Positions 45,564 to 56,401 of a stretch of 64,000 bases of DNA are shown here, one piece after another. The stretch is from Rhizobium sp. WSM4643 (GTDB taxonomy: Bacteria; Pseudomonadota; Alphaproteobacteria; Rhizobiales; Rhizobiaceae), in NCBI RefSeq assembly GCF_025152745.1, contig NZ_CP104040.1:4431501-4495500 (forward strand). Reading direction: 5' to 3'. The first letter of the stretch is position 1, and every line of letters begins with the position of its first letter. The notes under the pieces are model-generated. The model saw only the letters and a list, made by a program, of their open reading frames with translations. It did no database searches and was not told the DNA's origin. The position numbers and the translations under genes were made by a program.

Positions 45564-46674
45564 CCACGCATTGGACTTCGTCCTGCAGGCCATAAGCTTC
45601 GACACTCTGGAAGGCTGGAAGGATGACGATCCCTCCGGCCTTTTTAAAGTCATGCGAAGCTGCCGACGGCAGATCACCGATGTCAAACCATACCGCACCG
45701 GATCGCTGGGCCTGAGTTCGGAAGACCTGCTTCCGCTTCTCGCTGCCGCCGAAGATTTCACGCCGTCATCTCCGGCGTCGGCGCGAAGTTTTTTCGAGAC
45801 GCATTGTCGGCCCTTTCTGATCCGCCGCAAGGACGGCAATTCCGGCTTCGTCACCGCTTTCTACGAACCCGATATCGACGTGTCGGACCGGCCGGACGAA
45901 ATTTTCCGTTTTCCTTTCTATCGGCGTCCGGACGATCTGATCGATCTCGACGATGCCAATCGCCCCGCCGAGCTCGACAAGGCCTACGCTTTCGGCCGTC
46001 TGCATGAGGGCCACGTCACTGCTTATCCGGACCGCCGCGCCATCGATCAGGGGTTTCTCGAAGGCCGTGGCCTCGAAATCGCCTGGGCGAAGTCGAAGGT
46101 CGATGTCTTCTTCGTGCATGTGCAAGGTGCCGCCCGCTTGCGTTATGAGGATGGTCGTATCGGCCGCATCACCTATGCGGCGAAAGCCGGCCATCCCTTC
46201 TCGGCGATCGGCAAGCTGCTGATCGAGCGCGGCGAGATCGATCGGGCGGAGATTTCGATGCAGGCGATCCGTGCCTGGCTGGCGCGCAATCCCGAGCGCG
46301 TCGACGAAGTGTTATGGCATAACCACTCTTATGTTTTCTTCCGTGATGCGCCGGTGGCCGATCCGCAGGCAGGTCCGATCGCGGCCGCCAAGGTGCCGCT
46401 TCTCGCCGGGCGCGCGCTTGCTGTCGACCGAATGATCCATACCTTCGGCTTTCCCTTTTTCATTCGCGCCGAAAGCCTCACCCATCTCGACCAAGGCCGG
46501 CCGTTCCGCCGGCTGATGCTGGCGCTCGATACCGGCTCGGCGATCGTCGGGCCGGCGCGGGGTGATATCTTCACCGGCTCGGGGGACATGGCCGGGGAAC
46601 GTGCCGGCACCGTCCGCAACGACGCCGATTTCGCCATTCTCATTCCCAATGCCGCCGCCGGAAGATTCGACTGA
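45556..46674 (+). CDS. mltA: MltA-family lytic murein transglycosylase
   Basis: 372 residues from the ATG at 45556, inside the last codons of the TimA gene. The MltA barrel begins GNSGFVTAFYEPDIDVSDRP, with KSKVDVFFVHVQGAARLRYEDG; the 3D domain (LALDTGSAIVGPARGDIFTGSGDMAGERAG) holds the catalytic Asp. The enzyme cleaves peptidoglycan to 1,6-anhydro-muropeptides. No signal peptide or lipobox is visible at the N-terminus (MSDHALDFVLQAISFDTLEG), and upstream in-frame residues are polar, so export is unexplained. Neighbours TimA, Smr and XRE look cotranscribed. Confidence 0.87.
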   Translation: MSDHALDFVLQAISFDTLEGWKDDDPSGLFKVMRSCRRQITDVKPYRTGSLGLSSEDLLPLLAAAEDFTPSSPASARSFFETHCRPFLIRRKDGNSGFVTAFYEPDIDVSDRPDEIFRFPFYRRPDDLIDLDDANRPAELDKAYAFGRLHEGHVTAYPDRRAIDQGFLEGRGLEIAWAKSKVDVFFVHVQGAARLRYEDGRIGRITYAAKAGHPFSAIGKLLIERGEIDRAEISMQAIRAWLARNPERVDEVLWHNHSYVFFRDAPVADPQAGPIAAAKVPLLAGRALAVDRMIHTFGFPFFIRAESLTHLDQGRPFRRLMLALDTGSAIVGPARGDIFTGSGDMAGERAGTVRNDADFAILIPNAAAGRFD

Positions 46675-47240
46675 TGGCCAGGGATCGCAAGCTGAGCGCG
46701 GATGAGAGGATCCTCTGGGGAAAGGTCGCCCGCAGCACGCGGCCGATGCCCGGCAAGGCGGGGGCGTTGACCGAACTCGATGCCTTTCTTGCCGAAGCCG
46801 AAGCGGCGGCCGAACGGGAACAGGAAAAGCAGACGCCCGCCACGCCAACACCGCTGCAGCCGCCAGCACCGTCGACGGCCAAGCCATCGGCCCGGGTACA
46901 TCATCCGCTGGAAAAACCGGTCAAGCGTAAAATCGCCAAGGGCCGGCTGGCGCTCGAAGCGCGGATCGACCTGCACGGGCTGGTGCAGAGTGAGGCCCAT
47001 GCCATCCTTCTCGATTTCCTGATCCGCGCCCATGAGCGCGGCATGCGACATGTGCTGGTCATTACGGGCAAGGGCAGCTCAATGGGCAGCGAGGGCGCGC
47101 TGAAGCGGGCCGTGCCTCTCTGGTTTTCCAAGCCGGAATTCCGCTACCTGATCTCCTCCTATGAGCCGGCCGCACAGCATCATGGCGGTGAGGGAGCGCT
47201 CTACATTCGCCTGTCGCGGCGGCATGGGGAAAGACCATGA
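46674..47240 (+). CDS. Smr domain protein
   Basis: 188 residues. The N-terminal half is polar with a Pro/Ala-rich linker (TPATPTPLQPPAPSTAKP). The C-terminal Smr domain has RIDLHGLVQSEAHAILLDF with the LDLHG signature, VLVITGKGSSM and the closing EGALYIRLSR. Smr domains act as endonucleases or DNA/RNA-structure binders, related to MutS2. The ATG at 46674 overlaps the mltA stop by one base (TGATG). Function in this operon not known. Confidence 0.88.
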   Translation: MARDRKLSADERILWGKVARSTRPMPGKAGALTELDAFLAEAEAAAEREQEKQTPATPTPLQPPAPSTAKPSARVHHPLEKPVKRKIAKGRLALEARIDLHGLVQSEAHAILLDFLIRAHERGMRHVLVITGKGSSMGSEGALKRAVPLWFSKPEFRYLISSYEPAAQHHGGEGALYIRLSRRHGERP

Positions 47241-47614
47241 CACCCTTCGGAGAGGCGGTTCGCAGGCTGAGAGCGCGCAAGGGCGTCTCGCAGAAGGAGA
47301 TGGCGGAAGCCCTGAATGTCTCTCCTGCCTATCTCTCGGCGCTCGAACATGGAAAGCGTGGGCTGCCGACGTTCGATCTGCTGCAGCGCATCGCCGGTTA
47401 TTTCAACATCATCTGGGATGAGGCCGAGGAACTATTCCTGCTCGCCCGTTCTTCGGACCCGCGCGTCGTGATCGACACCTCCGGCCTGCCCCCCGAATAT
47501 ACCGAATTTGCCAACCGGTTGGCGCGCCGAATCCGCAGCCTTGACAGCGCCGAGATAGGCCGGCTATCGGCTCTTCTCGAAAATAGCGGCAAAGGCGACG
47601 GAAAAGCGTCATAA
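47237..47614 (+). CDS. XRE-family transcriptional regulator
   Basis: 125 residues. A classical lambda-repressor-like helix-turn-helix (RKGVSQKEMAEALNVSPAYLSALEHGKRG, about residues 14-42) is followed by a small helical C-terminal half with DEAEELFLLARSSDPRVVIDTSG and RRIRSLDSAEIGRLSALLEN. The start overlaps the smr stop by four bases. It is the last gene of the timA-mltA-smr operon and stands before gyrB. Targets unknown; autoregulation of the operon is only a guess. Confidence 0.88.
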   Translation: MTPFGEAVRRLRARKGVSQKEMAEALNVSPAYLSALEHGKRGLPTFDLLQRIAGYFNIIWDEAEELFLLARSSDPRVVIDTSGLPPEYTEFANRLARRIRSLDSAEIGRLSALLENSGKGDGKAS

Positions 47615-50185
<2,571 letters not shown>

Positions 50186-50194
50186 TTGATTTTT

Positions 50195-50238
50195 CGAACG
50201 AAAGCCCAGCCGTCTCTGGACGGCGGGGCTTTCGTTCG
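50195..50238. terminator. Bidirectional terminator between gyrB and the nitroreductase gene
   Basis: CGAACGAAAGCCC and GGGGCTTTCGTTCG arms form a long inverted repeat 10 bp past gyrB, preceded by ATTTTTCG on the plus strand and followed by the convergent nitroreductase stop. Confidence 0.85.
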
Positions 50239-50250
50239 CCTGGCTACGGC

Positions 50251-50850
50251 TCAATTCGCAACGAAGCGCCCGTTGAAGGCGACCTCTGAGAGCGGCTTGC
50301 GCTGGCTGGGGAATTCGCGCGCCTGATTGCGTTCGGAAAGAACGCTCTTGTCGGCCAGACGACCGACCGCAACGCCAGCTTCGACGCGGTAACCCTCCGG
50401 AATATTGAAAGCCTGCCTGATCTCCTCATGCTTGATGCCGCCCATGCCATGGGCATAAAAACCGGAAAGGCGCGCCTGCAGCGCCAAGTACCCCCAGGCC
50501 GCGCCGGCATCGAAGGAGTGGGTGTAGCTCGGCTTTTCCTCAGCTGAGCCGGCGGCCCCGGTGAAGGCGCGCGACACGACGAAGATCAGCGCCGATGCGT
50601 TTTTTGCCCATTCCTGATTGGCGTCGACGAGCAACGCGACGAATTTCTCCCAATGCTCCGAGCCCTTGAGGGCATAGACGAAGCGCCAGGGCTGCTGGTT
50701 GGAAGAGGACGGCGCCCAATGGGCGGCGTCGAGCAGACTGAGCAACTGTGCTTCCTCGATGATTTCGCCGGTGAAGGCGCGCGGCGACCAGCGATCGAGA
50801 AACATCGGATCGATCGGATAGTCGGATTCGCGGTTATTGCTCTTCGTCAT
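50251..50850 (-). CDS. Nitroreductase-family FMN oxidoreductase
   Basis: 199 residues, a homodimeric FMN flavoprotein. DRWSPRAFTGEIIEEAQLLSLLDAAHWAPSSSNQQPWRFVYA is the N-terminal FMN-binding segment, GAAWGYLALQARLSGFYAHGMGGI the central helices, and VAVGRLADKSVLSERNQAREFPSQRKPLSEV the C-terminal end with the phosphate-binding Arg. Substrates could be quinones or nitroaromatics. It follows the DUF2218 gene by 45 bp and may share its transcript. Confidence 0.9.
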   Translation of the reverse strand: MTKSNNRESDYPIDPMFLDRWSPRAFTGEIIEEAQLLSLLDAAHWAPSSSNQQPWRFVYALKGSEHWEKFVALLVDANQEWAKNASALIFVVSRAFTGAAGSAEEKPSYTHSFDAGAAWGYLALQARLSGFYAHGMGGIKHEEIRQAFNIPEGYRVEAGVAVGRLADKSVLSERNQAREFPSQRKPLSEVAFNGRFVAN

Positions 50851-50895
50851 GCTTGTTCCAGGGTTCGGGGCAAAAAGTTTGGATTGGCGATGGGC

Positions 50896-51180
50896 TTAGT
50901 CCGTCCAGACGATGTCGAGTTCTTCGCGGAAGGCGAAGCGCTTCAGATGATCGTCGATGACATCCTGCATCCTTTCCCGTTGCGAGGGATCGGCGACGGA
51001 AAGTGTCATGGTCAGCGCCGCCTCGTCGGCCGCAAAGGTCACCTCGGCGGTATCGCTGAACGGCACCCAGCCCTTCAGAGGATCGAATTCGACGCTGAAC
51101 TTGTGGCTCCAGTGTTTGCAGAGCTGCTGCAGGTAGCGGCTTGCATGTTCGGTCCGCACGACGGCCTTCGAGAGATGCAT
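50896..51180 (-). CDS. DUF2218 domain protein
   Basis: 94 residues from the ATG at 51180 (MHLSKAVVRTEHASRYLQQL), which has GGAG 6 bases upstream; the frame opens to a GTG at 51192. The rest (WSHKFSVEFDPLKGWVPFSDTAEVTF) is a small alpha/beta domain of DUF2218, often found next to redox or siderophore-related genes. No activity can be read. It is transcribed with the nitroreductase and divergent from the glutathionyl-hydroquinone reductase gene. Confidence 0.75.
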   Translation of the reverse strand: MHLSKAVVRTEHASRYLQQLCKHWSHKFSVEFDPLKGWVPFSDTAEVTFAADEAALTMTLSVADPSQRERMQDVIDDHLKRFAFREELDIVWTD

Positions 51181-51350
51181 TTCGAACTCCACGTCATTTT
51201 GTATAGCAGAGACATATTTCCTGCTTCACCGGCTTGGCAAGCGCAGCATCGTTGCAGTTGGGGTGTACAGACTGTCTTCAAAAACGCGGCCTCACGCCGG
51301 CGTCGAAGCAGGGTAATGAACCATTTAGTCGATCGATCGGGGAGTTGCGC

Positions 51351-52310
51351 ATGCTGGTGAACGGAAAGTGGACGGAAGACTGGCAGCCCGTTCAGGCAAA
51401 GGACGAAAAGGGCGGCTTCGTCCGCCAGACGTCGAGTTTCCGCAATTGGGTGACCCCGGATGGCAGCGCCGGGCCGACCGGCGAAACCGGCTTTGCAGCC
51501 AAGGCCGGCCGTTACCATCTCTACGTCGCCTATATCTGCCCCTGGGCCTCGCGCACCCTGATCGGCCGCAAGCTCAAGGGCCTGGAAGACGTCATCTCCG
51601 TCTCGGTCGTCGAACCGCTGCTGAGCAAGCAGGGCTGGCGCTTTGGTGATTATCCCGGCGCGACGGAGGATCACGTCAACGGCGCAACCTATATGCATGA
51701 AATCTATACCAGGGCGGCGCCGGATTTCACCGGTCGGGCCACCGTGCCGGTTCTCTGGGACAAGCAGAGAAAGACCATCGTCAACAATGAATCCGCCGAT
51801 ATTCTGCGTATGCTGAACAGCGGCTTCGGCGGTCTGGCAAAAAATCCGATCGATCTTTACCCGGCGGAGAGACGTACCGAGATCGATGCTTTCAACGATC
51901 GCATCTATCCTGATCTGAACAACGGCGTCTACCGTGCCGGTTTCGCCACTACGCAGATCGCCTACGAAGAAGCCTTTGCCGATGTGTTTTCCTGCCTCGA
52001 CTGGGTCGAGCAGCAGTTCGAGGGCCGGTCTTTTCTTTTCGCTCACCATCCCACCGAGAGCGATATCCGGCTTTTTGTAACGTTGGTCCGCTTCGACGTC
52101 GCCTATCACGGCATCTTCAAATGCAATATGCGCCGGCTTTCCGATTATGCCAACCTGCGCGCCTTCTGCCGTCGCATGCTGGATTGGCCGGGCATCGGTG
52201 AAACGGTGAACCTCGATCATATCAAGCGCGGCTACTATTCGATCGAAAGCCTCAACCCGACGAAGATCATTCCTGTCGGCCCTGATCTGGCGGAAATTTT
52301 TAGAGTGTAA
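51351..52310 (+). CDS. Glutathionyl-hydroquinone reductase-like glutathione transferase
   Basis: 319 residues of the YqjG/ECM4 (xi-class) group. The thioredoxin-fold half carries the catalytic CPWA motif (AYICPWASRTLIGRKLKG, about residues 61-78), and the helical half begins DAFNDRIYPDLNNGVYRAGFATTQ, with NLDHIKRGYYSI near the end. The enzymes reduce glutathionyl-hydroquinones. The ATG at 51351 follows GGGGAGTTGCGC, so earlier start codons in the frame are not needed. Position beside a nitroreductase suggests a shared quinone or redox role, as inference only. Confidence 0.85.
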   Translation: MLVNGKWTEDWQPVQAKDEKGGFVRQTSSFRNWVTPDGSAGPTGETGFAAKAGRYHLYVAYICPWASRTLIGRKLKGLEDVISVSVVEPLLSKQGWRFGDYPGATEDHVNGATYMHEIYTRAAPDFTGRATVPVLWDKQRKTIVNNESADILRMLNSGFGGLAKNPIDLYPAERRTEIDAFNDRIYPDLNNGVYRAGFATTQIAYEEAFADVFSCLDWVEQQFEGRSFLFAHHPTESDIRLFVTLVRFDVAYHGIFKCNMRRLSDYANLRAFCRRMLDWPGIGETVNLDHIKRGYYSIESLNPTKIIPVGPDLAEIFRV

Positions 52311-52453
52311 TGCCGACAGGTACGGGCGATTTTCGGCAGAAAATCATCCGAATCGCCGAAAAGCCGTACTGCTTCGCGGTAAAGCCGTAATGACACCGAT
52401 GAATAATTCGTTCATAGGTGGCGGCAGATCCGTTTTCGATGAGGAGGAATTCC

Positions 52454-53296
52454 ATGAAGCTGATGCGTGTTGGCGAAGCGGGCAGTGAAAAACCCGCACT
52501 TCTCGATGCCGATGGCAAGATCCGTGATCTCTCCGGTCATGTCGCCGATATCGGCGGTGAAGCGATCACACCGGCAGGCCTTGCAAAGATAGCGGCGATC
52601 GATCCGAAGAGCCTTCCGGAAATCGCACCCGGCCGCATTGGTGCCTGCGTCGCGGGCACTGGCAAATTCATCTGCATCGGCTTGAATTATTCGGATCATG
52701 CTGCCGAAACCGGCGCGACCGTGCCGCCCGAGCCGATCATCTTCATGAAAGCAACATCCGCAATCGTCGGGCCGAACGACAATGTCGTCATTCCCCGCGG
52801 TTCGGAAAAGACCGATTGGGAAGTCGAACTCGGCGTCGTCATCGGCAAAACTGCCAAATATGTGACGGAAGCCGAAGCGCTGGATTATGTCGCCGGTTAT
52901 TGCGTCTCCAACGACGTTTCCGAGCGCGCCTTCCAGACCGAGCGGTCCGGTCAATGGACCAAGGGCAAATCCTGCGACACCTTTGGCCCGATCGGCCCCT
53001 GGCTCGTAACCAAGGATGAAATTCCGCAACCGCAGAACCTCGGCATGTGGCTGACGGTCAACGGCCAGAAGATGCAGAACGGCTCATCGAAGACGATGGT
53101 TTACGGGGTTGCCTTCCTCGTCTCCTACCTCAGCCAGTTCATGTCGCTGCATCCCGGCGACGTGATCTCGACCGGTACGCCTCCGGGCGTCGGCATGGGC
53201 CTCAAGCCGCCGCGCTATCTCAAGAACGGCGACGTGGTCGAACTCGAAATCGAAGGTCTCGGCACGCAGAAACAGACTTTTGTAGCGGATCGTTAA
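52454..53296 (+). CDS. Fumarylacetoacetate hydrolase family protein
   Basis: 280 residues from ATG 52454 with GAGGAGGAATTCC just upstream. The C-terminal FAH fold is clear: FICIGLNYSDHAAETG, FMKATSAIVGPNDNV, EKTDWEVELGVVIGK (metal-binding Glu/Asp), YCVSNDVSERAFQ, KSCDTFGPIGPWL and GDVISTGTPPGVGMGL. The family includes ureidoglycolate lyase, 2-keto-3-deoxy-acid hydrolases and acylpyruvases; the substrate here cannot be fixed. It is followed by its own terminator. Confidence 0.9.
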   Translation: MKLMRVGEAGSEKPALLDADGKIRDLSGHVADIGGEAITPAGLAKIAAIDPKSLPEIAPGRIGACVAGTGKFICIGLNYSDHAAETGATVPPEPIIFMKATSAIVGPNDNVVIPRGSEKTDWEVELGVVIGKTAKYVTEAEALDYVAGYCVSNDVSERAFQTERSGQWTKGKSCDTFGPIGPWLVTKDEIPQPQNLGMWLTVNGQKMQNGSSKTMVYGVAFLVSYLSQFMSLHPGDVISTGTPPGVGMGLKPPRYLKNGDVVELEIEGLGTQKQTFVADR

Positions 53297-53339
53297 CGAC
53301 GCTTCCTGTTGAGAAACTTAAGTTTTCAGGTCGATTGTG

Positions 53340-53366
53340 ATGCCGGAGATCAATTCTCCGGCATTT
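53340..53366 (+). terminator. Intrinsic terminator of the FAA hydrolase gene
   Basis: ATGCCGGAGA and TTCTCCGGCAT arms with a 4-base loop, then TTCTTG, 44 bp after the stop. Confidence 0.8.
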
Positions 53367-53500
53367 CTTGTGTATGTCTGGTTCGCCAATGTTGCTGTGC
53401 AACAAAAACCTGTTAGGCTGCGCGACGTGCCCGCGTTACGAAAAGGTCCGATGCCTCTCAATCGGTGTCATCTTTTCGATAGAGAAAGGTGGCGCCTTCC

Positions 53501-54778
53501 ATGTTTTATCAGCTTTATGAATTGAACCATGCCGCCATGGCGCCGTTTCGCGCCGCGGCCGATATCATGCGATTTGCCTATGCCAATCCGCTGAACCCCT
53601 TCTCCCACACGCCATTCGGCCGGACGATGGCGGCAAGCCTCGAAATGTTCGAACGGACGACGCGCCGCTACGGCAAACCGGAATTCGGTCTGAAGCAGAC
53701 GACGATCGGTGAAAAGACGGTTTCCGTCCGCGAAGAAGTCGTCTGGTCGCGACCCTTCTGCAATCTCCTGCATTTCGCCCGCAGTGTTCCAGCTGCCCGC
53801 GGCAATGATCCGCGCATTCTGATCGTCGCGCCGATGTCCGGCCACTATGCCACGCTGCTGCGCGGCACGGTCGAGGCGCTGCTGCCGAGCGCCGATATCT
53901 ACATCACCGACTGGATCGACGCCCGCATGGTGCCGATGACGGAAGGCACGTTCGATTTCGATGATTACGTCGACTACGTCATCGAGATGCTGCATTTCCT
54001 CGGTCACGACACGCATGTCATCGCCGTCTGTCAGCCTTCCGTTCCGGTGCTGGCAGCTGCTGCGGTGATGGAGGAAGCCAGAGATCCGCTTTCGCCGGCG
54101 TCGATGACGCTGATGGGCGGCCCGATCGACACGCGCATCAACCCGACAGCGGTCAACAAGCTCGCCCAGGAACGGTCGCTGCAGTGGTTCTCCGACAACG
54201 TCATCATGAACGTGCCCTGGCCGCAGCCGGGGTTCATGCGCCCGGTCTATCCAGGGTTTCTGCAGCTTTCGGGCTTCATGTCGATGAACCTTGATCGCCA
54301 CCTCGTCGCGCACAAGGAATTCTTCATGCATCTCGTGAAGAACGACGGCGAGCCGGAAAGACATCGCGATTTCTACGACGAATATCTCGCCGTCATGGAT
54401 CTGACCGCCGAATTCTATCTGCAGACGGTGGAGGAGGTCTTCATCAAGCATTCGCTGCCGAAGGGCGAACTGATGCATCGCGGCAAACGCGTCGATCCGG
54501 CGGCAATTCGCAATGTGGCGCTGCTGACCGTCGAAGGTGAGAATGACGATATCTCAGGGGTCGGCCAGACAATGGCGGCGCAGACCATCTGCGTGAACAT
54601 TCCCGAAGACATGCGCATGCATTATCTTCAGCCGGATGTCGGCCATTATGGTGTTTTCAACGGCTCGCGCTTCCGCCGCGAGATCGCGCCGCGCATCATC
54701 GATTTCGTCCGCCAGCATTCCCGTTCTGCCGTCAAGCCTCCGCTCCCGCGTGTCATCAAGGGCGGCCGGGCGGGCTGA
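53501..54778 (+). CDS. phaZ: Intracellular polyhydroxyalkanoate depolymerase
   Basis: 425 residues from ATG 53501 with AAAGGTGG upstream; a GTG at 53489 is in frame. The start MFYQLYELNHAAMAPFRAAAD is the family's N-terminus. ILIVAPMSGHYATLLRGTVEALLP begins the alpha/beta hydrolase fold. The nucleophile motif is AVCQPSVPVLAAAAVM (near residue 180), with cysteine in place of serine, as in intracellular PhaZ. LLTVEGENDDISGVGQT holds the Asp and PDVGHYGVFNGSRF the His. No signal peptide. It mobilises stored PHB in the cytoplasm. Confidence 0.93.
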   Translation: MFYQLYELNHAAMAPFRAAADIMRFAYANPLNPFSHTPFGRTMAASLEMFERTTRRYGKPEFGLKQTTIGEKTVSVREEVVWSRPFCNLLHFARSVPAARGNDPRILIVAPMSGHYATLLRGTVEALLPSADIYITDWIDARMVPMTEGTFDFDDYVDYVIEMLHFLGHDTHVIAVCQPSVPVLAAAAVMEEARDPLSPASMTLMGGPIDTRINPTAVNKLAQERSLQWFSDNVIMNVPWPQPGFMRPVYPGFLQLSGFMSMNLDRHLVAHKEFFMHLVKNDGEPERHRDFYDEYLAVMDLTAEFYLQTVEEVFIKHSLPKGELMHRGKRVDPAAIRNVALLTVEGENDDISGVGQTMAAQTICVNIPEDMRMHYLQPDVGHYGVFNGSRFRREIAPRIIDFVRQHSRSAVKPPLPRVIKGGRAG

Positions 54779-54923
54779 ATCAGGGATAGCTGAATTAGCA
54801 AAACGGATTCAAGGTGTTGTCCGATTTCGCGGGCAATCGTCTTGAAGGCGGTTATTGCGGTAACCACATCGATTTCAGCGTTCGGTATTCTGCCGGGCGC
54901 GGAAAGCGAGGGATACCCGCACG

Positions 54924-55358
54924 ATGAACCAGTCAGCATTGCTTCGACCGGATTGGACTCCGGCTACCATTGCCCTGATGATTCTCGGCTTCATGGTTTT
55001 CTGGCCTCTGGGTCTTGCCATGCTTGCCTACATCATCTTCGGCGACCGTCTGCGCGGCTTCAAGCGTGACGTCAACCAGGCGACCGATGGCTTCTTTGCC
55101 TCCTGCCGCCGCCCGCATGGCCGTCACCGCCCGCATTTTTCGACCGGCAACGTCGCCTTTGACGACTGGCGCAAGGCCGAACTCGACCGGATCGAGGAAG
55201 AGCGCCGCAAGCTTGACGAAATGCGCGAGGAATTCGACTCCTATCTGCGCGAACTCCGCCGCGCCAAGGATCAGGAAGAGTTCGACCGCTTCATGCGCGA
55301 CCGCAGGAACGCCAAGCGCGATGACAACGGCCCGGTCGCTGAATATCAGACGCCGTAA
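54924..55358 (+). CDS. DUF2852 membrane protein
   Basis: 144 residues. One or two membrane helices near the N-terminus (PATIALMILGFMVFWPLGLAMLAYIIFGD, about 12-41), then a charged cytoplasmic tail with GNVAFDDWRKAELDRIEEERRKLDEMREEFDSYLRELRRAKDQEEFDRFMRDRR, a coiled-coil region; it ends in GPVAEYQTP. This matches DUF2852, found only in alphaproteobacteria. ATG 54924 is the start. A 145-bp spacer separates it from phaZ. Function unknown. Confidence 0.85.
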   Translation: MNQSALLRPDWTPATIALMILGFMVFWPLGLAMLAYIIFGDRLRGFKRDVNQATDGFFASCRRPHGRHRPHFSTGNVAFDDWRKAELDRIEEERRKLDEMREEFDSYLRELRRAKDQEEFDRFMRDRRNAKRDDNGPVAEYQTP

Positions 55359-55380
55359 ACGCCTGAACGATGAATTGATG

Positions 55381-55407
55381 ACCGGCATCTCGCGATGCCG
55401 GTTTTTC
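55381..55407 (+). terminator. Intrinsic terminator of the DUF2852 gene
   Basis: ACCGGCATC pairs with GATGCCGGT around a 4-base loop, then TTTTTCC. Confidence 0.88.
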
Positions 55408-55464
55408 CATGACTGCCCTTTCGCGATCATTTAGATTTGCCGGCGAATCGTATAGAAAACACAC

Positions 55465-56223
55465 ATGTTCTCGCTTCTGAAAACAAGGTCGAAGGCGCGA
55501 AAGCCGGCTCCCCCCGAAATGCGGACGCTCGACGTCGCCGGCCGGCTCATGCCGCTGACGATCAAGCAGCATGACCGGGCGACACGCATCACGCTGCGCA
55601 TCGAACCGGGTGGCCGCGCCTTGAAGATGACGGTGCCGAAAGGCCTTGCGGCGCGTGAGGTCAATGCCTTCCTCGATCGTCATCAGGGGTGGCTGCTCAC
55701 CAAGCTTGCCAGGTTTTCGACCGATGCCGGCCTGCGTGACGGCGGCGAGATCCTCCTTCGCGGCGTTTCCCATCGCATCCAGCATAGCGGCAGCTTGCGC
55801 GGGCTGACGGAGGCGGTTTCCATGGACGGCAGGCCGGTGCTGCGCGTCAGCGGCATGCCGGAACATGTCGGACGGCGCATTGCGGCCTTTCTCAAGAAAG
55901 AGGCGCGTGCCGACCTCGCAAGATTGGCGACGATGCATGCCGCAACGATCCGGGCGCCGATCCGCTCGATCTCGATGAAGGATACCCGCAGCCGCTGGGG
56001 CTCGTGTTCGTCGGAAGGAAATCTGAGCTTTTCCTGGCGTATCGTCATGGCGCCGCCTTCGGTGATCGATTATCTCGCTGCCCATGAGGTCGCCCACCTC
56101 AAGGAAATGAACCACGGTCCGCGCTTCTGGGCGCTCTGTGGCAAACTTTGCCCGGGCATGGACGAGGCGAAATCCTGGCTCAAGCGGCATGGCAGCCAGT
56201 TGCATGCCATTGATTTCGACTAG
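55465..56223 (+). CDS. YgjP-like metal-dependent hydrolase (DUF45, SprT-type fold)
   Basis: 252 residues, M48-type zincin. The N-terminal half binds an unknown ligand (RITLRIEPGGRALKMTVPKGL and VNAFLDRHQGWLLTKL). The zinc motif is VIDYLAAHEVAHLKEMNHGPRFW (HEVAH plus His in NHGPRFW), and TRSRWGSCSSEGNLSFSWRIVMAP is the conserved DTRSRWGS segment. These proteins were described as predicted metal-dependent proteases; substrate unknown. Its TAG stop abuts the compound repeat at 56223. Confidence 0.87.
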   Translation: MFSLLKTRSKARKPAPPEMRTLDVAGRLMPLTIKQHDRATRITLRIEPGGRALKMTVPKGLAAREVNAFLDRHQGWLLTKLARFSTDAGLRDGGEILLRGVSHRIQHSGSLRGLTEAVSMDGRPVLRVSGMPEHVGRRIAAFLKKEARADLARLATMHAATIRAPIRSISMKDTRSRWGSCSSEGNLSFSWRIVMAPPSVIDYLAAHEVAHLKEMNHGPRFWALCGKLCPGMDEAKSWLKRHGSQLHAIDFD

Positions 56224-56271
56224 CGCATAACCCCGAAAATCGGAATCGATCTTTCGGAAAGGATTATGCGC
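56223..56271. repeat. Rhizobium-type palindrome GCGCATAA...TTATGCGC
   Basis: Perfect 8-bp outer arms GCGCATAA (56223-56230) and TTATGCGC (56264-56271), with inner CCGAAA (56233-56238) and TTTCGG (56252-56257). It resembles the abundant GCATGATCCCGAAA-type intergenic repeat of rhizobia. It overlaps the final base of the YgjP stop. Confidence 0.65.
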
Positions 56272-56284
56272 AGATTTAAAGTGC

Positions 56285-56324
56285 CAGAGCGTCCTTAGCG
56301 CGTCCGTTGGACGCGCGGCGCTCC
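56285..56324. repeat. Rhizobium-type palindromic repeat, family B, copy 2
   Basis: Inverted repeat with the core GCGCGTCC-GTT-GGACGCGC (56298-56316) and near-paired outer AGAGCG/CGCTCC. It shares the AGAGCGTCCTT head and the GGACGC..CG.CGCT tail with copy 1 at 30713-30755. Confidence 0.65.
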
Positions 56325-56401
56325 AGCCGAGAGCCGCGCTAAATTCAATGTCCGTCGCAAATTGGCTCGACTCTTTCCGCATTTCGTGTCACTTCGCTGC
56401 C

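Noticed and set aside
54842..55069. 75-codon frame before the DUF2852 gene
   Set aside because: It overlaps DUF2852 in another frame, starts with TTG and has no similarity that I recognise.
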